Positions 16,307 to 25,138 of a stretch of DNA of 64,000 bases are shown piece by piece. Source of the DNA: JAJRRS01 sp965230275 (GTDB taxonomy: Bacteria; Planctomycetota; Phycisphaerae; Phycisphaerales; Phycisphaeraceae). The translations under genes and the position numbers were made by a program. The number at the start of each line of letters is the position of its first letter. Position 1 is the stretch's first letter. The DNA is taken from positions 1,922,001 through 1,986,000 of the forward strand of contig CBDDKO010000002.1 in NCBI GenBank assembly GCA_965230275.1. The letters are read 5' to 3'. The notes beneath the pieces were generated by a model that did not search any database, was not told where the DNA came from, and saw only the letters and a list, made by a program, of their open reading frames with translations.

Positions 16307-18745
16307 ATGCAGACACCTATTAGTTATGACCGTCACGGCTTCACCATCCACGGCCAGCGCACGTTCCTGTTCACGGGTTCGGCGTTCTACTTCCGGCTTC
16401 ATCCCGATGAGTGGGAGGACCGGCTGAAGAAGCTGCGGGCCGGTGGGTTTAACTGCGTGGACATCTATGTGCCATGGAACTTTCATGAACCGCGCGAGGG
16501 CGACTTCAGCTTCGACGGGCAGCGCGACCTGGATAGATATCTGACGCTCTGCGGGGAGTTGGGTCTGTATGTGTACCTGCGCCCCGGGCCGTATATCTGC
16601 AACGAGTGGGACGGTGGCGGGCTGCCGGCGTGGCTGTTCACCAAGCCTGAGGTGGAACTGCGGCAGAACGAACCGAACTATTTGGGCTATGTGCGCAAGT
16701 GGTACCGCGAGATCAACGCCGTGGCCCGGCCGCACCTGATCAGTCAAGGCGGGCCGATCATCCTGTACGCGGTCGAGAACGAATTGGACTTCTATCCGTG
16801 TGACGATCCGGCGGGGTACATCGGAGCGCTGCGCGATATGGCGATCGAGGACGGGGTCGACGTGCCGATCGTGGCGTGTATCGGGCTCAAGAGCAAGGTC
16901 CGCCGGGCGACCGGGCGGGCGGACGGCGTGATCCCCACACCGAATATCTACGGCGGCGGCATGCTGGAGCGCAAGGCCCTGCACGCCTGGCACAGCGTCC
17001 TGAACGGGCGCTTCCTGGACGGGACGCCGATGCACGACCTGCCGACCTTCGTCACCGAGATGGGGCGCGACGGGATGGACCTGCGGCGGCTCGCGTCGGC
17101 GGGGTTCAAGGGGCTCGGGCCGTTCAATTACGTCGGCGGCGCTAACCCGCACGATTGCCACGGCACGAACAACTGGGGCGATTACACCTTCATCAGCACG
17201 ACCGTGGACTTCGACTCAAACGTCCGGTTCGACGGCACACTGAACAACAACTGGTACGAAGCCCGCCGCTTCGCCGCGATGGTCCGCGCCTTGGAGCCCG
17301 ACTGGCTCACGGCCGAGCCCACCAGCACGACCGACGGCGGCCCGGGTTGCGACAATCCCAAACTCGGCATGGTCGAATCCGAAGGCGACCCCGGTAACAT
17401 CTACAGCCTGGAAAGCCTCGACGGCCGAACCGCGATTACCTTCCTGCTCAACCTGACAGATGAAGTGCAAACCACGAAAGTCACCGCCGCCGGCCAGTGT
17501 TTCCCCGAGTTCAGCACGCTCCAGATCGGGCCGAAGTACAACCACGTTGTCATCGCCGGGCTGTCGCTTGAACGGGTGGGCATCCCCGCGACGATCCGCT
17601 ACTGCTGTGCCGAGGTCCACGGGCTGCGGCAGACAGACAATGACGCGGTCCTCGAACTCGTAGGCGAAGCCGGGCGGCAGGGTGAGATCGCCATTGCAGG
17701 CGAGACGGTTGAGGTAGCTCCCGGTACGTCCGCGGCCGTGCATCAGATCGATGGCGGTGTCGCGCTGGTCTTAGAGCTCGGTAAGGATGAGCAAACGACG
17801 CTTTCTATTGCGGGCAAGACGCTCACGATCAAAACGCTGACATATGACGAGGCAGACCGCCGGGGTATCGCATCTGTCCCGACGCTTGCCGAAGCGACTG
17901 ACCTCACAGCGGCCACCTGGCGGCGGGCCGAGCTGGACGCATGCCCAAGTGAAGAGGCTTTCACACATACATGGTCCGGCGAAGCCCGGACGATGGAATC
18001 CATGGATGCGCTCAGCGGCGCAGGCTGGTACAAGGCGCGTTTCAGCTTGGATTCACCCACCAAGACACTGACGCTTTCAAGCACCGCGGACCTGGTCAGC
18101 GTCTGGCTCGGTGAGACGTACCTTGGCGCCCAGCGCGGCGACGGCGGACCGGTCGTGTTCGCTTTGCCGAATACGATCGCTCCGGGTGAGCATGTCTTGC
18201 TTATCCGCACCGAGATCTGGGGCCACGCCAACTTCGACGACGACCGCTGGCCGGCCTGCGGGCTCGGTGCGACACGCGGCCTAGCCGGGCCCTTGCTCGC
18301 CGATGGCAAGGCCGTGGATGTACAGTGGCAGTTCGCCTGTGAAGCGGACCATCCGGAATCCACGGCGACGTTTGTGCCGTGTGAAGCACTGAGCATCGAA
18401 CCGGGCCGATCGGTTGTTCTTGAAACCGAACTCACCGAGGCTCATGAGTGCGGGGCTGTCCTCACGCTGGCAGGGACGAACGTGCTGGGTCGGGTCTACG
18501 CGGGTCGGACACACGCGGGCCGGTTCGTCTTCGGTCCCGACATCCAAGTGAAACTGACGGGCGGGCCCGGCGACCGGTTTTATCTGCCCTCCGCGACACT
18601 TGAACAAGCGGACACGATCAGGCTGGTCGTGCACGGCTTATCCGCAGAGCATGATTGCCGGATCGAGCGCGTGACGCTGCAGCCGATCGAAGGTGAGTTC
18701 GTTGAGACGCCACAAGACGAAGACAGCCGCGTCGCGTCGCTCTGA
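16307..18745 (+). CDS. Glycoside hydrolase family 35 (beta-galactosidase-like)
   Basis: The 812-residue enzyme has a GH35 TIM barrel at residues 1-330: FLFTGSAFYFRLHPDEWEDRL, VDIYVPWNFHEP, YLRPGPYICNEWDGGGLPAWL, the acid/base Glu159 in AVENEL and probable nucleophile Glu251 in FVTEMG. The C-terminal 480 residues form beta-rich domains, including a jelly-roll with WYKARFSLD and VWLGETYLG typical of galactose-binding-like modules. No signal peptide is seen, so it is predicted cytoplasmic, unlike the secreted GH95. It would split terminal beta-galactosides from imported oligosaccharides. It ends 15 bases from the convergent glycosyltransferase gene. Confidence 0.92.
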   Translation: MQTPISYDRHGFTIHGQRTFLFTGSAFYFRLHPDEWEDRLKKLRAGGFNCVDIYVPWNFHEPREGDFSFDGQRDLDRYLTLCGELGLYVYLRPGPYICNEWDGGGLPAWLFTKPEVELRQNEPNYLGYVRKWYREINAVARPHLISQGGPIILYAVENELDFYPCDDPAGYIGALRDMAIEDGVDVPIVACIGLKSKVRRATGRADGVIPTPNIYGGGMLERKALHAWHSVLNGRFLDGTPMHDLPTFVTEMGRDGMDLRRLASAGFKGLGPFNYVGGANPHDCHGTNNWGDYTFISTTVDFDSNVRFDGTLNNNWYEARRFAAMVRALEPDWLTAEPTSTTDGGPGCDNPKLGMVESEGDPGNIYSLESLDGRTAITFLLNLTDEVQTTKVTAAGQCFPEFSTLQIGPKYNHVVIAGLSLERVGIPATIRYCCAEVHGLRQTDNDAVLELVGEAGRQGEIAIAGETVEVAPGTSAAVHQIDGGVALVLELGKDEQTTLSIAGKTLTIKTLTYDEADRRGIASVPTLAEATDLTAATWRRAELDACPSEEAFTHTWSGEARTMESMDALSGAGWYKARFSLDSPTKTLTLSSTADLVSVWLGETYLGAQRGDGGPVVFALPNTIAPGEHVLLIRTEIWGHANFDDDRWPACGLGATRGLAGPLLADGKAVDVQWQFACEADHPESTATFVPCEALSIEPGRSVVLETELTEAHECGAVLTLAGTNVLGRVYAGRTHAGRFVFGPDIQVKLTGGPGDRFYLPSATLEQADTIRLVVHGLSAEHDCRIERVTLQPIEGEFVETPQDEDSRVASL

Positions 18746-18760
18746 GACACGTGCCACCTG

Positions 18761-19948
18761 TTATTCCGAGCGGAGGCTGAGCAGGCCCAGGAAGAAGCCG
18801 GCGAAGGTGGTCTGTACGCCGAGGGTGAGCGCGAGGATGGCGGGGATAACCAGGCGCATGGTCTGGAAAGGATCGAGGTCGCCGAACGCCTGATCGCGCC
18901 AGCGTGACACGGCGAAGCCCGCGAGCCCGATGCCGAGGATGATGAGCATGGAGCCGACCACGAGGCAGCGCTCAAGTTTCAGCCAGTGAGCCAGCCAGCG
19001 CGAGGAACGATTCGGTGGGTGCAGCGCGATCTTCACAGCATAGAGCTTCGCGCCGACGGCGAAGATCAACGCCTGGTAGCCCAGCATGACGGCCGTGGCC
19101 GCGAAGAGCAGCGTGTGAACGTCGAACGTCAGGCCGCCGACCCGCTTCGGCCCGGGCAGCAGCCAGAGCCCTACCGCCGCGCCGATAAACATCAAGACCA
19201 ATCCTGGGTACCAGAACAACCAGCGCGGGCTGAAGAGCATGAAGAAGCGCAGGCTGCGCCAACCGTCTCGCCAGGTGCGCAGGTGCGGGGCCCGGCCGGG
19301 CGCGTCGGGGGAGAGCGTGGTGGGCACTTCACTGACGCGCAGGCCATTGAGCGTGGCGCGGACGAGCATCTCCAGCGCGAACTCCATACCGGTGCTGCGA
19401 GGCCGCATCGTCGGGTAGGCGTCGCGTCTGAATCCGCGCAGTCCGCAGTAGAAGTCGTTGCAGTCGCTCTTGAAAAACACGCGTCCGATCTTGGTCAGCA
19501 GCGGGTTGCCGAGGTAACGGTGCAGCGGCGGCATCGCGCCGTCACGGATCCCCCCGGTAAAGCGGTTGCCCATGACCAGGTCGTCGCCGGCACGCAGCTT
19601 TTCGAGGAACGGGCCGAGCGCGGCAAAGTCGTAGCTGTCGTCAGCGTCGCCCATGATGATGTACTTACCCCGGGCGGCGGTGATGCCGGCCGAGAGCGCC
19701 GAGCCGTAGCCGCGGGTCTCGACGTGAACCAGGCGGGCCCCCGCCTTAGCTGCAATCTCGATCGAGCCGTCGGTGCTGCCGTTGTCGGCAACGACCACTT
19801 CGCCGGTGACACCCGCCTGCTCGAAGAAGCCATGGGCTTTAGCGATGCACGTCCCCAGCGTCCGCGCCTCATCCAGGCAGGGCATGACGACCGATAGCTC
19901 CACCGCGTCGGCGGTCTGGCTTGTCGTAGATGACGTGTCTCCGGCCAT
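18761..19948 (-). CDS. GT2 glycosyltransferase with membrane domain
   Basis: The 395-residue protein has an N-terminal GT-A domain: LSVVMPCLDEARTLG, VVVADNGSTDGS, the DXD-type GDADDSYDF, and the acceptor segment around FYCGLRGFRRDAY. This layout resembles polyprenyl-phosphate sugar synthases of the DPM1 type. The C-terminal region (about residues 235-390) has four hydrophobic helices anchoring it to the membrane. It is second in a minus-strand pair, 25 bases after the 641-residue membrane glycosyltransferase, so it may supply a lipid-linked sugar donor to that enzyme. The sugar and lipid are unknown. Confidence 0.9.
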   Translation of the reverse strand: MAGDTSSTTSQTADAVELSVVMPCLDEARTLGTCIAKAHGFFEQAGVTGEVVVADNGSTDGSIEIAAKAGARLVHVETRGYGSALSAGITAARGKYIIMGDADDSYDFAALGPFLEKLRAGDDLVMGNRFTGGIRDGAMPPLHRYLGNPLLTKIGRVFFKSDCNDFYCGLRGFRRDAYPTMRPRSTGMEFALEMLVRATLNGLRVSEVPTTLSPDAPGRAPHLRTWRDGWRSLRFFMLFSPRWLFWYPGLVLMFIGAAVGLWLLPGPKRVGGLTFDVHTLLFAATAVMLGYQALIFAVGAKLYAVKIALHPPNRSSRWLAHWLKLERCLVVGSMLIILGIGLAGFAVSRWRDQAFGDLDPFQTMRLVIPAILALTLGVQTTFAGFFLGLLSLRSE

Positions 19949-19973
19949 GCGGCGCAGCCTCGGAACAAGCGGG

Positions 19974-21899
19974 TTAAGGATCGGTCTCCAACGGCGGACA
20001 ATGGTACACCATGCACCGCCCCCACGGGATCGCGGTGACCTCCGCTAAGCGGGCGCGGTCGGCGTAGTTCACGTTCCGCCCGGAACGACCAGCGTAATCC
20101 ACGAACCGGTACTGGAACGTCTGCCACCAGTCGCGCGAGGTGCGGATCGTGAATCCCTGAAACATCAGTGACTTTGATAGCCGCCAGTGCAGAATGTTGC
20201 GTTCCGCTTCATTGCTCGTGCGGTGCGCCTGGATCAAGGGATCGAGGTAGGCGGGTAATTCACGCAGGTCGGGCACGATTGATGCGACGTGGGGCGCAAT
20301 CTCCTCGCGGTGCATCCGGCTGTGGATGCGGTCGGACCAGTCCTGTGCTTGGTCTATGGTAAGCTCAACCTCGGCGCGACCCGCCGCATTGAACACCGCC
20401 TCGGCGCCCGGTGGGTTTGTGAAGTAATGCTTCTCGAAGATCACCAGCGGGCCCGGGTAGCTGTCGAGGTAGACCTTGCGCACCGGCGCGACGCTCTGGA
20501 TCGGCAGGCCTGTGTAGTAGGACAGGCTCAGGTGCGTGTTGGGCGTAGCGTAGAGCCGGGTGTCGGCCCGGAGGTCGGCATGTTCCAGATGCTCCATCAC
20601 CGAGCGCACCAGAACGTAGGGGTCGCCCCGGTTAAGTATCGCGCGGACGTCCGGCAGCCGGTGCGTGAAAGTCAATAACAATACCACACACAGCGGCGCG
20701 ATCAGGTGGGCGTGGCGGTGGCTGACCAGGTATGACAGCCCGGCAAGGATCATCGACGCCAGCAGGATGCAGGGCACGGCAATCATCAGCGACAGCCGGG
20801 TTGTGAAGAAGCTGGCCGCGGGCATGCATAGCGCGAAGGTCAGGAACATCACACCCGCCCACACCGAGACCAGTGCGAACGCTCCGCGACGGGCGCCGAA
20901 CGCCTCGACCAGCCGTCGGGGCATCCGACCGGCAAACCACCACGCCAATAACGCCGCCGTCATCCCGACAAAGAACAAACCTAGTTCGACCGGCCGCTGC
21001 AAGACATACTGCATCACGGCGGGCCCGAAGCCTTCCATCCGCCAGGCCGAGGGTATCCCGCTGCTGTTGCCGAGGAATCCGGTCAACATCACCCAAGGCA
21101 GTGTGCCGAGAGTAACGAGCGCGAATGCGGTAAACCGCTTGGTCCATATACGACCGGCCTTGCGGTGCCAGGGCAAGGTTACAAGCGCCACCACGCACAT
21201 CCCCAGGCATGACGTGATGTGTGTGTGGAACAGCAGCACCCAGAGCAGCGAGCCAAAAAAGTAATCGCGCCACCGGCCGTGCCGAGCGATCGCCCAGAGC
21301 GCCCAGCCGCAGCCGGCGATCAGTACCAGTGTCAGTGAGTAGTAGCGCGCTTGTGAGCCGTAGTAGATGTTCTTCTTGGCAAGGGCGGCGTAGACAAGCG
21401 CCGACCACCCCGCCGCGGGCCCGCCAAGCGATCGGCCGAGCCCGTACATCAGCAACATAAACACCAACGCAAACAGCACGGCGGGCAGACGTGGCACAAA
21501 GGAGCGGCGCACCAGCGTCTCCGTGTCGTGCACCGGCTTGAGCGTCTGGACCAGTGTGTCCGGCTGCTGCCCGAACACCGCCATCGACCCGGCGATCGAA
21601 TACAACGGCAGCCAGCCGTGATAAACCGCCAACCCCTTATCCGAGTAGCTCAGGTCGTCGAACTCATACTCCGGATGTTCCGGCCATTCGCGGACCATGA
21701 TGTTCTCGTAGATCGGCTGGTCCAGAAATGTGTCGGTCGGCACGCCGTGCAGCAGGATCGTCTGGGCGTTGATGCTCGACTCGGCCTCGTCGACCCACAT
21801 CGGCTTGCTGACCGCGCTGTCCAGCCGCAGGGCTGTGCCCGCCGCCAGCAGCAAAGCCAGCACGATCCAGCCGAGGGTTGTGTGTTTAAAAACCGACAT
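19974..21899 (-). CDS. Membrane glycosyltransferase (GT-C, ArnT/PMT-like)
   Basis: The 641-residue protein starts MSVFKHTTLGWIVLALLL. It carries the GT-C signature Asp-Glu in KPMWVDEAESS in the first external loop, followed by about 10 further hydrophobic helices to residue 430. The C-terminal 200 residues are hydrophilic and probably periplasmic, including TRLYATPNTHLSLSYYTGLP. Such enzymes transfer a sugar from a polyprenyl-phosphate donor to lipid or protein on the outer face of the membrane. It forms a tight operon with the GT2 gene downstream, which could make its donor. The acceptor is unknown. Confidence 0.85.
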   Translation of the reverse strand: MSVFKHTTLGWIVLALLLAAGTALRLDSAVSKPMWVDEAESSINAQTILLHGVPTDTFLDQPIYENIMVREWPEHPEYEFDDLSYSDKGLAVYHGWLPLYSIAGSMAVFGQQPDTLVQTLKPVHDTETLVRRSFVPRLPAVLFALVFMLLMYGLGRSLGGPAAGWSALVYAALAKKNIYYGSQARYYSLTLVLIAGCGWALWAIARHGRWRDYFFGSLLWVLLFHTHITSCLGMCVVALVTLPWHRKAGRIWTKRFTAFALVTLGTLPWVMLTGFLGNSSGIPSAWRMEGFGPAVMQYVLQRPVELGLFFVGMTAALLAWWFAGRMPRRLVEAFGARRGAFALVSVWAGVMFLTFALCMPAASFFTTRLSLMIAVPCILLASMILAGLSYLVSHRHAHLIAPLCVVLLLTFTHRLPDVRAILNRGDPYVLVRSVMEHLEHADLRADTRLYATPNTHLSLSYYTGLPIQSVAPVRKVYLDSYPGPLVIFEKHYFTNPPGAEAVFNAAGRAEVELTIDQAQDWSDRIHSRMHREEIAPHVASIVPDLRELPAYLDPLIQAHRTSNEAERNILHWRLSKSLMFQGFTIRTSRDWWQTFQYRFVDYAGRSGRNVNYADRARLAEVTAIPWGRCMVYHCPPLETDP

Positions 21900-22114
21900 C
21901 AGCGCCTTTACCTCATGGATCGAACCGGCCTAAGCGGGCCTTGTCTATACCTGCCTGACCCGCCGGGAGAAGCTCCCACGGGCTCCGAATCCCCCTCGCT
22001 GCTCCCGGGCAACCTCGGCCGTTGCCTTCCCGGGCCGGTCATGCAAGAATACCCGACTCACACCAACCCAGACATGACATCGGCCACCGGCCGTACGAGA
22101 CAGGAGAACGCAGC

Positions 22115-22669
22115 ATGAAGTCCCAGGACCTTCGGCCCGGCGTGGCCATCAACCTTGACGGGCAGGTCTGGCTCGTCGTCGACAGCACCCAGGTCAAGCC
22201 CGGCAAGGGCCCGGCCTACACCCAGGCCAAGCTCAAGAACCTCGCCAGCGGTAAAAACATCGATAAACGCTTCAACTCCGGCGAGGTCCTCGAGGACATC
22301 AACCTCGACCGCCGCGAGGTCGAGTACCTCTACTCCGACGCCGACGGGGCCGTGTTCATGGACTGCGAGACCTACGACCAGCTGAACATCCCGGCCGACA
22401 TCCTCGGCGACGCCCTGCTCTACGTGAAGCCCAACACCACCATCGTCGGGCTGTTCTTCAACGGCAACCCGATGACCATCGAGCTCCCGGCCTCGGTAGA
22501 CCTGGAAGTCACCGACACCCCGCCGGGCATCAAGAACGCCACCGCGACCAACCAGCTCAAGGAGGCGGTGTGCGAAACCGGCCTCAAGACCCGTGTCCCG
22601 CCGTTCATCAGCAACGGCCAGCTCATCCGTGTGTCGACCAAGACCGGTGAGTACCAGAGCAAGGTCTAA
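22115..22669 (+). CDS. efp: Translation elongation factor P
   Basis: EF-P relieves ribosome stalling at polyproline. The 185-residue protein shows three beta-barrel domains beginning MKSQDLRPGVAINLDG. The loop that inserts into the peptidyl-transferase centre reads KPGKGPAYTQAKLKN with Lys31 at the modified position. The end SNGQLIRVSTKTGEYQSKV is diagnostic. The start at 22115 has AGGAG 8 bases upstream; longer in-frame reading back to 22022 is not supported. No epmA/epmB genes for lysylation are near. It is followed by a strong terminator, so it is monocistronic. Confidence 0.96.
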   Translation: MKSQDLRPGVAINLDGQVWLVVDSTQVKPGKGPAYTQAKLKNLASGKNIDKRFNSGEVLEDINLDRREVEYLYSDADGAVFMDCETYDQLNIPADILGDALLYVKPNTTIVGLFFNGNPMTIELPASVDLEVTDTPPGIKNATATNQLKEAVCETGLKTRVPPFISNGQLIRVSTKTGEYQSKV

Positions 22670-22698
22670 CCGCCTTCCCTAACTTAACTGATCGCTAC

Positions 22699-22731
22699 AG
22701 CCCCACAGCCAATTGGTTGTGGGGCTTTTTT
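22699..22731 (+). terminator. Rho-independent terminator of efp
   Basis: A 12-bp stem AGCCCCACAGCC / GGTTGTGGGGCT with an AATT loop is followed by a run of six T, 29 bases past the efp stop. Confidence 0.92.
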
Positions 22732-22781
22732 ATGCGTTTACGCCGTGAGCCCGGGTGTAGAATTGACGTGCGTACATCCAC

Positions 22782-22859
22782 GTTTAGCGGCGGATCGAAG
22801 ATCCGCGCGTTGGTCCACGTCTATGACATGGCACAGCGATCTGCGATCGCCCGCTAAAC
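22782..22859. repeat. REP-like inverted pair, copy 1
   Basis: Two related palindromic units face outward: GTTTAGCGGCGGATCGAAGATCCGCGCG at the left and, inverted, GTTTAGCGGGCGATCGCAGATCG at the right, with a 27-base spacer. Each unit folds on its own (GGATC/GATCC or CGATC/GATCG). It lies between efp and the SIS-like gene, ending 26 bases before the latter. Confidence 0.85.
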
Positions 22860-22884
22860 ACATGCTGTATTGATTGGATCACCC

Positions 22885-24120
22885 ATGCGGCGTGAATGGT
22901 TATTCATCATCGTGTGCCTTGGTTGGCTGGTGCCTGTGTGTTATGTGCGGGCCGACGAGGCCCCGTATGCGCGGGCGTATCTCGATCAACTGCACCGGAA
23001 TCTGGACCGGGTGCGTGAGCAGATGCCCAAGATCAGCGAAGCAGCCGACCTGGCTGCCGAGGCGATGATCGCCGGGCGTGGCTTCGGTGTGCGGGGCGAC
23101 CGGGGGCTGGCTCATGAGCTGAGCAACCGGGCCGGGGCGATGATGGGTTACGACGGGAGGCCGGGCGAAGCCGGGGACGTCATCGTGTACGTCTTCGGTG
23201 TGGAGAAGGTGACCCCAGACCTGGCCAGGCTGACCGAACTCAAGGCCGGCGGCTCTCTGGTGATCGGCCTGGGTTCTAAGACACGATTGAGCCGGCACGG
23301 CGAGGGCGATGATGTGCTCGCGGCCTGTGACATCTGGCTGGACAACGCCGTCGATGAAGTAGACGACACGCTGCACGCCCCGATTCAGACCGTGATGAAC
23401 GCGGCCGTGGCTTGGGCGTTTCAGTGCGAACTGTTCGCGGCGCTGACCCGGCAGGACAAGGTCCCGGTCGTCCGGCAGAGCTTCGAGATCGACACGAAAC
23501 AACAGCGTTGGCACCGGTACGGCCAGCAACGCTTCCACCACGACCGCTGGCTCGATCCGATCCCCCCCGGGAAGTTGGGTGAAGCGTATCTTGATGGATT
23601 GGATAACGTCCTGCGCGACATCGGCTCCGCGTCTTGGAAGCAACTGGCAAAAAGTGCGGAACGTGCACACCAAACCCACGAACAAACCGGCGCACACGTC
23701 TGGCTGAGGCCCGGAGGGCGCTACCTGCCCTACCACGTCACCGGCGGGCTTCCGGGTGATCCCGGCATCTTCAAGCTGCTCACCCATGACGGGTCGGACC
23801 CGAAACTTGAATCGCCGAGCAAGCCGGACATGGTGATCGCGGTCGGTCGGCACGAGACGGCCGGGAGCTATGAATGGGGCGAGCCCGAGCTGTTGCGCAA
23901 GGCGGGACGCGGTGTGACGTGGATCGTGAACGGCTACAACACCCAGCCGGCGGACCTGTATCGCAACGAACGACTGATCGACCTGTGGGGCCCTGTCGGG
24001 GATTGCGTTGTGAAAGTCGAGGACTACGACACGCGGCTCGGCCCTGTCTCCGGCGTGACAGCCGAAGCGGTGCTGTGGATGATCGCCGCGGAGGTCGCGG
24101 GGAGAGCAGAAGAAGAGTAA
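22885..24120 (+). CDS. Secreted protein with two SIS-like repeats, function unknown
   Basis: The 411-residue protein has a signal MRREWLFIIVCLGWLVPVCYVRA. Two similar halves end in segments that look like the C-terminal helix of sugar isomerase (SIS) domains: LHAPIQTVMNAAVAWAFQCEL in the first half and LGPVSGVTAEAVLWMIAAEV in the second, each preceded by hydrophobic strands (DVIVYVFGVE; DMVIAVGRHE). SIS domains bind phosphosugars and are normally cytoplasmic, so export is unusual. Neither half has an obvious catalytic set. The start at 22885 (GGAT upstream) puts the signal peptide at the N-terminus. A long palindrome follows the stop directly. Confidence 0.7.
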   Translation: MRREWLFIIVCLGWLVPVCYVRADEAPYARAYLDQLHRNLDRVREQMPKISEAADLAAEAMIAGRGFGVRGDRGLAHELSNRAGAMMGYDGRPGEAGDVIVYVFGVEKVTPDLARLTELKAGGSLVIGLGSKTRLSRHGEGDDVLAACDIWLDNAVDEVDDTLHAPIQTVMNAAVAWAFQCELFAALTRQDKVPVVRQSFEIDTKQQRWHRYGQQRFHHDRWLDPIPPGKLGEAYLDGLDNVLRDIGSASWKQLAKSAERAHQTHEQTGAHVWLRPGGRYLPYHVTGGLPGDPGIFKLLTHDGSDPKLESPSKPDMVIAVGRHETAGSYEWGEPELLRKAGRGVTWIVNGYNTQPADLYRNERLIDLWGPVGDCVVKVEDYDTRLGPVSGVTAEAVLWMIAAEVAGRAEEE

Positions 24121-24271
24121 CTCGGATACATGCGGATGAAAGCGGATAAGACATTAACCACAGAGATCACAGAGAGCACAGAGTGTTCAAACAAAGATCT
24201 CTGTGTTCTCTGTGATCTCTGTGGTTAGATCCTTTTCTTATCATCCGTTTTGATCCGATGCATCCGAGCCA
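24121..24271. repeat. Long imperfect palindrome containing CACAGAGA repeats
   Basis: The left arm (CTCGGATACATGCGGATG..., then AACCACAGAGATCACAGAGAG) pairs with the right arm (CTCTGTGATCTCTGTGGTT, then ...GATGCATCCGAG). It begins immediately after the TAA of the SIS-like gene and ends 33 bases before the methyltransferase gene. A related element is at 36034-36211. Confidence 0.8.
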
Positions 24272-24304
24272 ATCCCCCCTCGCCCGATCCCCTATCATGT
24301 CCGC

Positions 24305-25051
24305 ATGACCACGCCGCGACTTTATGATGACCTGGCCTGGCTCTGGCCGCTATTGAGTCCGCCCGAGCATTACGAATCTGAGGCGCGGGTCTTGATGGAT
24401 ATCGTTGAGCGTTACAGCCAGCCGGCTGAAAACGGCAGGCGAAGTGTGCTGGAGTTGGGCGCGGGTGGCGGGCACACACTTGTCCACCTGGCGGATCGGT
24501 TCGATTGCACAGCGGTGGACCTGTCTGAGCCGATGCTCGAACACTGCAGGAAGCTCGTGCCCGAGGCGCAGGCGGTCGTCGGGGATATGCGGTCGGTTCG
24601 GCTCAATAAGACCTTCAGCGCGGTCTTTATCCACGACGTGATCGACTACATGCTCACCCCGGAAGATGTGAAACAGACGCTCCAGACCGCCGCGGCCCAC
24701 CTGGAACCGGGCGGTTTATGTGTCATCGCGCCGACCTACACACGCGAAACCTTCACCGACGGCGAGGTCGCCGACGACGGCACGACGACCGACAGCGAAG
24801 AGCTGACGTACTTCACATTCGTTCACGACCCCGACCCGACGGATGATCTGTTCGAGATGATCCTGCTGTACCTGATCCGGGATTATCAGTCGCGGCAGGT
24901 TGAGGTCGTTGAAGACCGCCACACCTGCGGGCTGTTCTCCGAAAAGCAGTGGGTCCAGTGGATGATCGACGCGGGGTTCGAGGCGGAAGCGGGCGCGGCG
25001 GATGTGGGTGATGAGATGCCGTGGGTATTGTTTCTGGGGGTTAAGCGATAA
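24305..25051 (+). CDS. Class I SAM-dependent methyltransferase
   Basis: The 248-residue protein has motif I VLELGAGGGHTLVHLA, motif II AVDLSEPMLEHCRK, motif III around VGDMRSVRLNKTFSAVFIHDVIDY and motif IV LEPGGLCVIAP. This is a standard small-molecule methyltransferase of the Methyltransf_11/25 kind. The substrate cannot be inferred. The C-terminal region (YQSRQVEVVEDRHTCGLFSEKQWVQWMIDAGF) is typical of the group. It is not adjacent to arsS, and lacks the conserved cysteines that would mark an arsenite methyltransferase. Confidence 0.88.
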   Translation: MTTPRLYDDLAWLWPLLSPPEHYESEARVLMDIVERYSQPAENGRRSVLELGAGGGHTLVHLADRFDCTAVDLSEPMLEHCRKLVPEAQAVVGDMRSVRLNKTFSAVFIHDVIDYMLTPEDVKQTLQTAAAHLEPGGLCVIAPTYTRETFTDGEVADDGTTTDSEELTYFTFVHDPDPTDDLFEMILLYLIRDYQSRQVEVVEDRHTCGLFSEKQWVQWMIDAGFEAEAGAADVGDEMPWVLFLGVKR

Positions 25052-25060
25052 CCCGGCTAG

Positions 25061-25137
25061 CGCGACAAGTCGCGTCGCTTCATTGAGCGCACTTGTAGCG
25101 ATACCCGATACCCGATACCCGATACCCGATACCCGAT
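25061..25137. repeat. GCGACAAGTCGC palindrome plus GATACCC heptamer array, copy 1
   Basis: CGCGACAAGTCGCGTCGCTTC at 25061-25081 is followed, after 18 bases, by five GATACCC units (25100 onward) ending GATTTTA. The array touches the stop codon of glgP. The same two parts in the same order occur at 48701-48863 next to nusG. Confidence 0.88.
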
Positions 25138-25138
25138 T

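Noticed and set aside
24305..25051. Methyltransferase as the missing ArsM for arsS
   Set aside because: It lacks the conserved cysteine set of arsenite methyltransferases and is separated from arsS by glgP-malQ on the other strand.
25100..25137. GATACCC array as a CRISPR array
   Set aside because: Units are directly adjacent 7-mers with no spacers, and no cas genes are present.
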